Assembly (NCBI GenBank): GCA_019689615.1
Contig: JADGHD010000191.1
Span: 1-8,369 of the forward strand
Origin: Frankia sp.
GTDB lineage: Bacteria > Actinomycetota > Actinomycetes > Frankiales > Frankiaceae
Direction: 5' to 3'
Length of the DNA: 8,369 nt
In this document: piece by piece, positions 5,997-8,369 of the stretch
Layout: each line of letters opens with the position of its first letter
Numbering within the stretch: the stretch's first letter is position 1
Notes under the pieces: generated by a model
The model's database searches: none
What the model saw: only the letters and a program-made list of their open reading frames with translations
What the model was told of the DNA's origin: nothing
Position numbers and translations under genes: made by a program

Positions 5997-6853
5997 CCGT
6001 CGACGCCAGGCCAGGACAGCTGCGCCGGTTCGCCGGCCGCCGCGCCATCGTCACCGGCGCGAGCCGGGGCATCGGGGCCGCGATCGCCCGGCGGCTGGCG
6101 GCGGAGGGCGCCGACGTCGCCATCGTCGCCAGGACCGCCGAGCGGCACCCGACGCTGCCGGGCAGCCTCGCCGAGACCGCCGTGGCGCTGCGGGAGCACG
6201 GCGGGAAGGTCGCCTCGATCACGGCCGACCTCGCGAACGCCACCGACCGGGCCCGGATCGTGCCCGAGGCGGAGCAGGCACTCGGCGGCCCGATCGACGT
6301 ACTGGTCAACAACGCCGCCGCCGCGATCTACGCGCCGGTGCGTGACTACCCCCTGCGGCGCAGGATGATCACGTTCGAGGTGAACGTGCACGCCCCGCTC
6401 GACCTGGCGCAGGCCCTCCTGCCCGGGATGGTGGAGCGCGGCGAGGGCTGGGTCGTCAACCTCTCCAGCAGCACCGCCAAGCCGTGGCAGCCGCCGTTCG
6501 ACCTCGGCGCGCTCGGCACGACCATCGGTGTGTACGGCGCGTCGAAGGCGGCGCTCAACCGGCTGACGAACGCGCTCGCCGCCGAGCTGTGGGGCACCGG
6601 CGTGCGGGTCAACACCGTCGAGCCCCGGGCGGCGGTCCTGTCCGAGGGCGCGGACGTGCTCGTCGGCGCGCACCTGCGCCCGGACCAGATCGAGTCCATG
6701 GAGCAGATGGTCGAGGCGACCGTCTACCTGTGCGCCTGCCCACCGGAGCAGACCGGGGCCAGCCACGTCAGCCTCGACCTGCTCGAGACGCTGGGCCTGC
6801 CGGTCCACTCCCTGGACGCGACGCCGCTCGCCGAGCCCGCCACCTCGGGATAA
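5993..6853 (+). CDS. Short-chain dehydrogenase/reductase (classical SDR, probably NADP(H)-dependent)
   Basis: This 286-residue Rossmann-fold oxidoreductase shows the full classical SDR set: the cofactor loop TGASRGIG (21-28), NNAA (106-109), NLSSS (156-160, catalytic Ser) and YGASK (Tyr181, Lys185). Arg25 in the glycine loop and the arginine after the second strand (IVARTAER) favour NADP(H). The usual Ser-to-Tyr gap is about 13 residues; here it is 21-23 because of a PWQPPFDLGALG insertion near the active site. The VNTVEPRAAVLSEGAD block is common in actinobacterial SDRs of mixed function. The gene overlaps the dehydratase by GTGA and has its own strong ribosome-binding site, so the two are co-expressed. 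A role in reducing a keto-sugar made by the partner is a reasonable inference. The sequence is not of the extended NDP-sugar epimerase type, so a lipid or alcohol substrate remains possible. Confidence 0.9.
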   Translation: MTVDARPGQLRRFAGRRAIVTGASRGIGAAIARRLAAEGADVAIVARTAERHPTLPGSLAETAVALREHGGKVASITADLANATDRARIVPEAEQALGGPIDVLVNNAAAAIYAPVRDYPLRRRMITFEVNVHAPLDLAQALLPGMVERGEGWVVNLSSSTAKPWQPPFDLGALGTTIGVYGASKAALNRLTNALAAELWGTGVRVNTVEPRAAVLSEGADVLVGAHLRPDQIESMEQMVEATVYLCACPPEQTGASHVSLDLLETLGLPVHSLDATPLAEPATSG

Positions 6854-6976
6854 CAGGCCAGCTGGCGGACCCTGGTTCGCCGGCCGCCGCTCGCCTGGCC
6901 GCGCCCGCTCGCGCCACCGGCCTGGCTGACGACGGCCGTGCGCCTGTCGTTCCCTCGCTGAGGGTGACCTACTGGT
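6854..6976. other. Short intergenic gap between the SDR and FkbM genes
   Basis: I see no gene here. The only structure is a short inverted repeat CCCTC-GCT-GAGGG (6952-6964) just upstream of the candidate -10 of the FkbM gene. With a 5-base stem and no U-run it is not a convincing terminator. It could be an operator or chance. Confidence 0.4.
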
Positions 6977-6982
6977 TACGTT
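6977..6982 (+). promoter_or_regulatory. Candidate -10 box for leaderless transcription of the FkbM gene
   Basis: TACGTT fits the actinobacterial -10 pattern TAnnnT and ends exactly 7 bases before the ATG at 6990, so transcription would begin at or next to the start codon. No Shine-Dalgarno lies at normal spacing upstream of 6990 or of the alternative TTG at 6981, which supports leaderless expression. No good -35 was seen. Confidence 0.45.
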
Positions 6983-6989
6983 GTCGCTC

Positions 6990-8072
6990 ATGACGGATGG
7001 GTTGCGAGGGCCGGCGGGTGGGCCGGCGGGGCGGGTGCTGGCGGCCGGGCGGATCGGGCTGGATACCGCACGGTTCGTGTGGCGGCATCCCGAGGTGCGG
7101 GACCAGCGGGTGCGGGCGCTGGCGCGCTGGGCCGGCTGGCAGGTCTGGGAGCGGGCGGTCGGGCGGCCGGTGACGGTGCGGCTGCCGGGCGGGGCGCGGA
7201 TGCGCTGCTACCCGCACAGCCCGGCGGCCGCCTCGATGCTCTACTGCCGGCTGCCGGAGTGGGAGCCGATGCGGTTCGTGTGCGACGCGCTGCGGCCCGG
7301 CGACGTCTTCGTCGACGTCGGGGCCAACGTCGGCGGGTACACGCTGCTGGCGGCCGGGCGGCCGGGGGTGCGGGTGGTCGCCTTCGAACCGGCGTCGGAC
7401 ACGTTTGGCCGGCTGATGGAGAACGTGGGCCACAACCCGTGGCTCGACATCAGGGCGCACCGCGCGGCCGTGGGGGACGGCGACGGCGAGGTGCTGCTGA
7501 CGGTCGGGCTGGACACGGTCAACCGCGTGGTGGCCGAGGCGCCCACCGGCGCCGCCCCCGCCGCCGCGCCCGGGCCGGTCGAGCGGGTCCCGATGGTGCG
7601 CCTGGACGCGCTGCTGCGCGACGAGCCGGTCGCGATCGTGAAGATCGACGTCGAGGGGCACGAGCCGGCGGTGCTGGCCGGTGCCCGAAAGCTGCTGGCC
7701 GAGCGCCGCCCGGCGCTGGTCGTCGAGTGGAACGACCCGGCGCGGCTGGGCGAACTGTTCGCCGAGCTGGGCTACGTCGCCGCGCGCTACCACCCGGACG
7801 GGCGCCGGCTCGTGCCTGTTGGCCCAGGGTCGGGCCGGCCGGCCCAGGCCCCGGCTGGCCGGAACGTGATCGCGGTGCCGGCCGAGTGGGTCAGCGCCGA
7901 CGGGTGGACCGCGGCCCGTCCGGTCGCGCTGCCCACGCCGCGGTCCATGCCGGCCGGGCCCACGCCGCGGTCCAGGGCGACCGGGTCCACGGCGGCCGGG
8001 CCCACGTCGGCCGGGACGCGGCCGGCGGGGGTGGCGGCCGGCGGCGGGGATGCGGCCGCCGGGACGCCGTGA
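6990..8072 (+). CDS. FkbM-family SAM-dependent methyltransferase with low-complexity tail
   Basis: FkbM-family enzymes O-methylate sugars and polyketide or glycan hydroxyls using S-adenosylmethionine. In the 360-residue protein the SAM-binding motif I is FVDVGANVGGYT (107 on). It is followed by the acidic strand-2 motif FEP (132-134, Glu133) and the family signature VKIDVEGHE (217-225). The methyltransferase domain ends near residue 300. The remaining 60 or so residues are Pro/Ala/Gly/Thr-rich with a 9-residue repeat (PTPRSMPAG at 315-323, PTPRSRATG at 324-332) and look disordered. No signal peptide or membrane segment is seen. I chose ATG 6990 over TTG 6981 because the -10-like TACGTT sits 7 bases upstream of it; the alternative adds three residues. 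It follows the SDR by a 136-base gap, so it may be transcribed separately. Its acceptor is unknown; a sugar made by the upstream pair is a guess from context. Confidence 0.91.
   Translation: MTDGLRGPAGGPAGRVLAAGRIGLDTARFVWRHPEVRDQRVRALARWAGWQVWERAVGRPVTVRLPGGARMRCYPHSPAAASMLYCRLPEWEPMRFVCDALRPGDVFVDVGANVGGYTLLAAGRPGVRVVAFEPASDTFGRLMENVGHNPWLDIRAHRAAVGDGDGEVLLTVGLDTVNRVVAEAPTGAAPAAAPGPVERVPMVRLDALLRDEPVAIVKIDVEGHEPAVLAGARKLLAERRPALVVEWNDPARLGELFAELGYVAARYHPDGRRLVPVGPGSGRPAQAPAGRNVIAVPAEWVSADGWTAARPVALPTPRSMPAGPTPRSRATGSTAAGPTSAGTRPAGVAAGGGDAAAGTP
7931..7984 (+). repeat. Imperfect 27-base direct repeat in the FkbM tail
   Basis: The 17-base sequence GCCCACGCCGCGGTCCA occurs at 7931-7947 and again at 7958-7974, a period of 27 bases or 9 codons. 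Degenerate copies (GGTCCACGGCGGCCGGGCC and similar) continue to about 8020. It keeps the reading frame, as expected of slippage-grown low-complexity coding sequence. Confidence 0.75.
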
Positions 8073-8113
8073 CCCGGCCTGCCAGCATCCATTACTCCTC
8101 GTACTTGCACTGG

Positions 8114-8119
8114 TACAAA
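8114..8119 (+). promoter_or_regulatory. Candidate -10 box ahead of the last gene
   Basis: TACAAA matches the -10 consensus at 4/6 positions and is followed by exactly 7 bases before the ATG at 8127, the same geometry as at the FkbM gene. TTACTC (8092-8097) is a weak -35 at 16 bases. The local stretch 8090-8120 is AT-richer than its surroundings, which supports a control function. Confidence 0.35.
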
Positions 8120-8126
8120 GAGTCGC

Positions 8127-8369
8127 ATGGCTGAGGCGTCGACGGCGACACCGGCGGCTGCCGGCACGCCGCCGCCGGACCGCTGGCCAGCGGGGGAGCA
8201 TGCGCCCCGGTCACCGGCGGCGCCGCCGTCCGCCTCGCCCGCGCCGGCTGGCCCGCCCACCAGACCGGCATCGCGCGCGCCATCCGGGCCGGTCGCGTGG
8301 GTCTGGCCGACGGCGTCGGCCACGCCGCCGGCACCCTGGCAGCGGCCACGCCTTCCGGCACACCGCAAG
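8127..8369 (+). CDS. Start of an unrecognised Pro/Ala-rich protein, cut by window edge
   Basis: From the ATG at 8127 the frame is open for 81 codons to the window end (MAEASTATPAAAGTPPPDRW and on). The visible part is almost entirely Ala, Pro, Thr, Ser and Arg, as in disordered N-terminal extensions of actinobacterial membrane or glycan proteins, and no domain has been reached. Support for the start is the promoter-like TACAAA 7 bases upstream and a partial AAAGAG ribosome-binding match. A competing plus frame reads GWPAHQTGIARAIRAG and on (8246 onward) and looks protein-like too, but it has no usable start after its stop at 8132-8134. I do not recognise the product. Confidence 0.42.
   Translation, partial: MAEASTATPAAAGTPPPDRWPAGEHAPRSPAAPPSASPAPAGPPTRPASRAPSGPVAWVWPTASATPPAPWQRPRLPAHRK

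Noticed and set aside
6952..6964. CCCTC-GCT-GAGGG as a terminator after the SDR
   Set aside because: A 5-base stem without a following T-run is too weak, and it sits next to the start of the next gene.
5942..6991. Minus-strand open frame of 349 codons opposite the SDR gene
   Set aside because: Shadow of the SDR frame; no motif and no ribosome-binding site.
6969..8201. Minus-strand open frame of 410 codons opposite the FkbM gene
   Set aside because: Low-complexity Arg/Pro/Gly product; the plus strand carries the full FkbM motif set.

Overview
The window is very GC-rich DNA with strong G/C bias at third codon positions, GTG starts, Ala/Arg/Pro-rich proteins and promoter hexamers placed for leaderless transcription. 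This points to a high-GC actinobacterium. A Frankia-like soil or plant-associated genus would fit, but the genus is a guess from style only.

Left half, minus strand (1-4416): three genes of a type I-G (formerly I-U) CRISPR-Cas effector operon, read right to left as csb1 (Cas7 backbone), csb2 (Cas5-Cas6 fusion) and cas3 (helicase-nuclease, cut by the left edge). Both junctions are 4-base ATGA overlaps, so the three are almost certainly one translationally coupled transcript. The large subunit (Csx17/Cas8-type), Cas4-Cas1, Cas2 and the CRISPR array would be expected beyond the left edge. None of them is in the window.

Middle (4417-4775): a 359-base divergent intergenic region. It holds a plausible promoter for each direction and two well-formed dyads in the presumed leader of the rightward genes.

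Right half, plus strand (4776-8369): a carbohydrate or small-molecule modification cluster. First is a DegT-fold, RfbH/ColD-like enzyme in which the PLP-binding lysine is replaced by histidine, the signature of sugar 3-dehydratases rather than aminotransferases. It also lacks the iron-sulfur cysteines of the RfbH/E1 subclass. A short-chain dehydrogenase/reductase overlaps its stop by 4 bases (GTGA). Then come an FkbM-family methyltransferase with a repeat-built Pro/Ala/Gly/Thr tail, and the start of a Pro/Ala-rich reading frame that runs off the right edge. The simplest working model is dehydration of an activated keto-sugar, reduction, and later O-methylation of a glycan or glycosylated metabolite. 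The substrates cannot be read from the sequence.

The CRISPR part belongs to a known subtype. The less explored part is the His-type, cysteine-less dehydratase/SDR pair and its dyad-rich leader.
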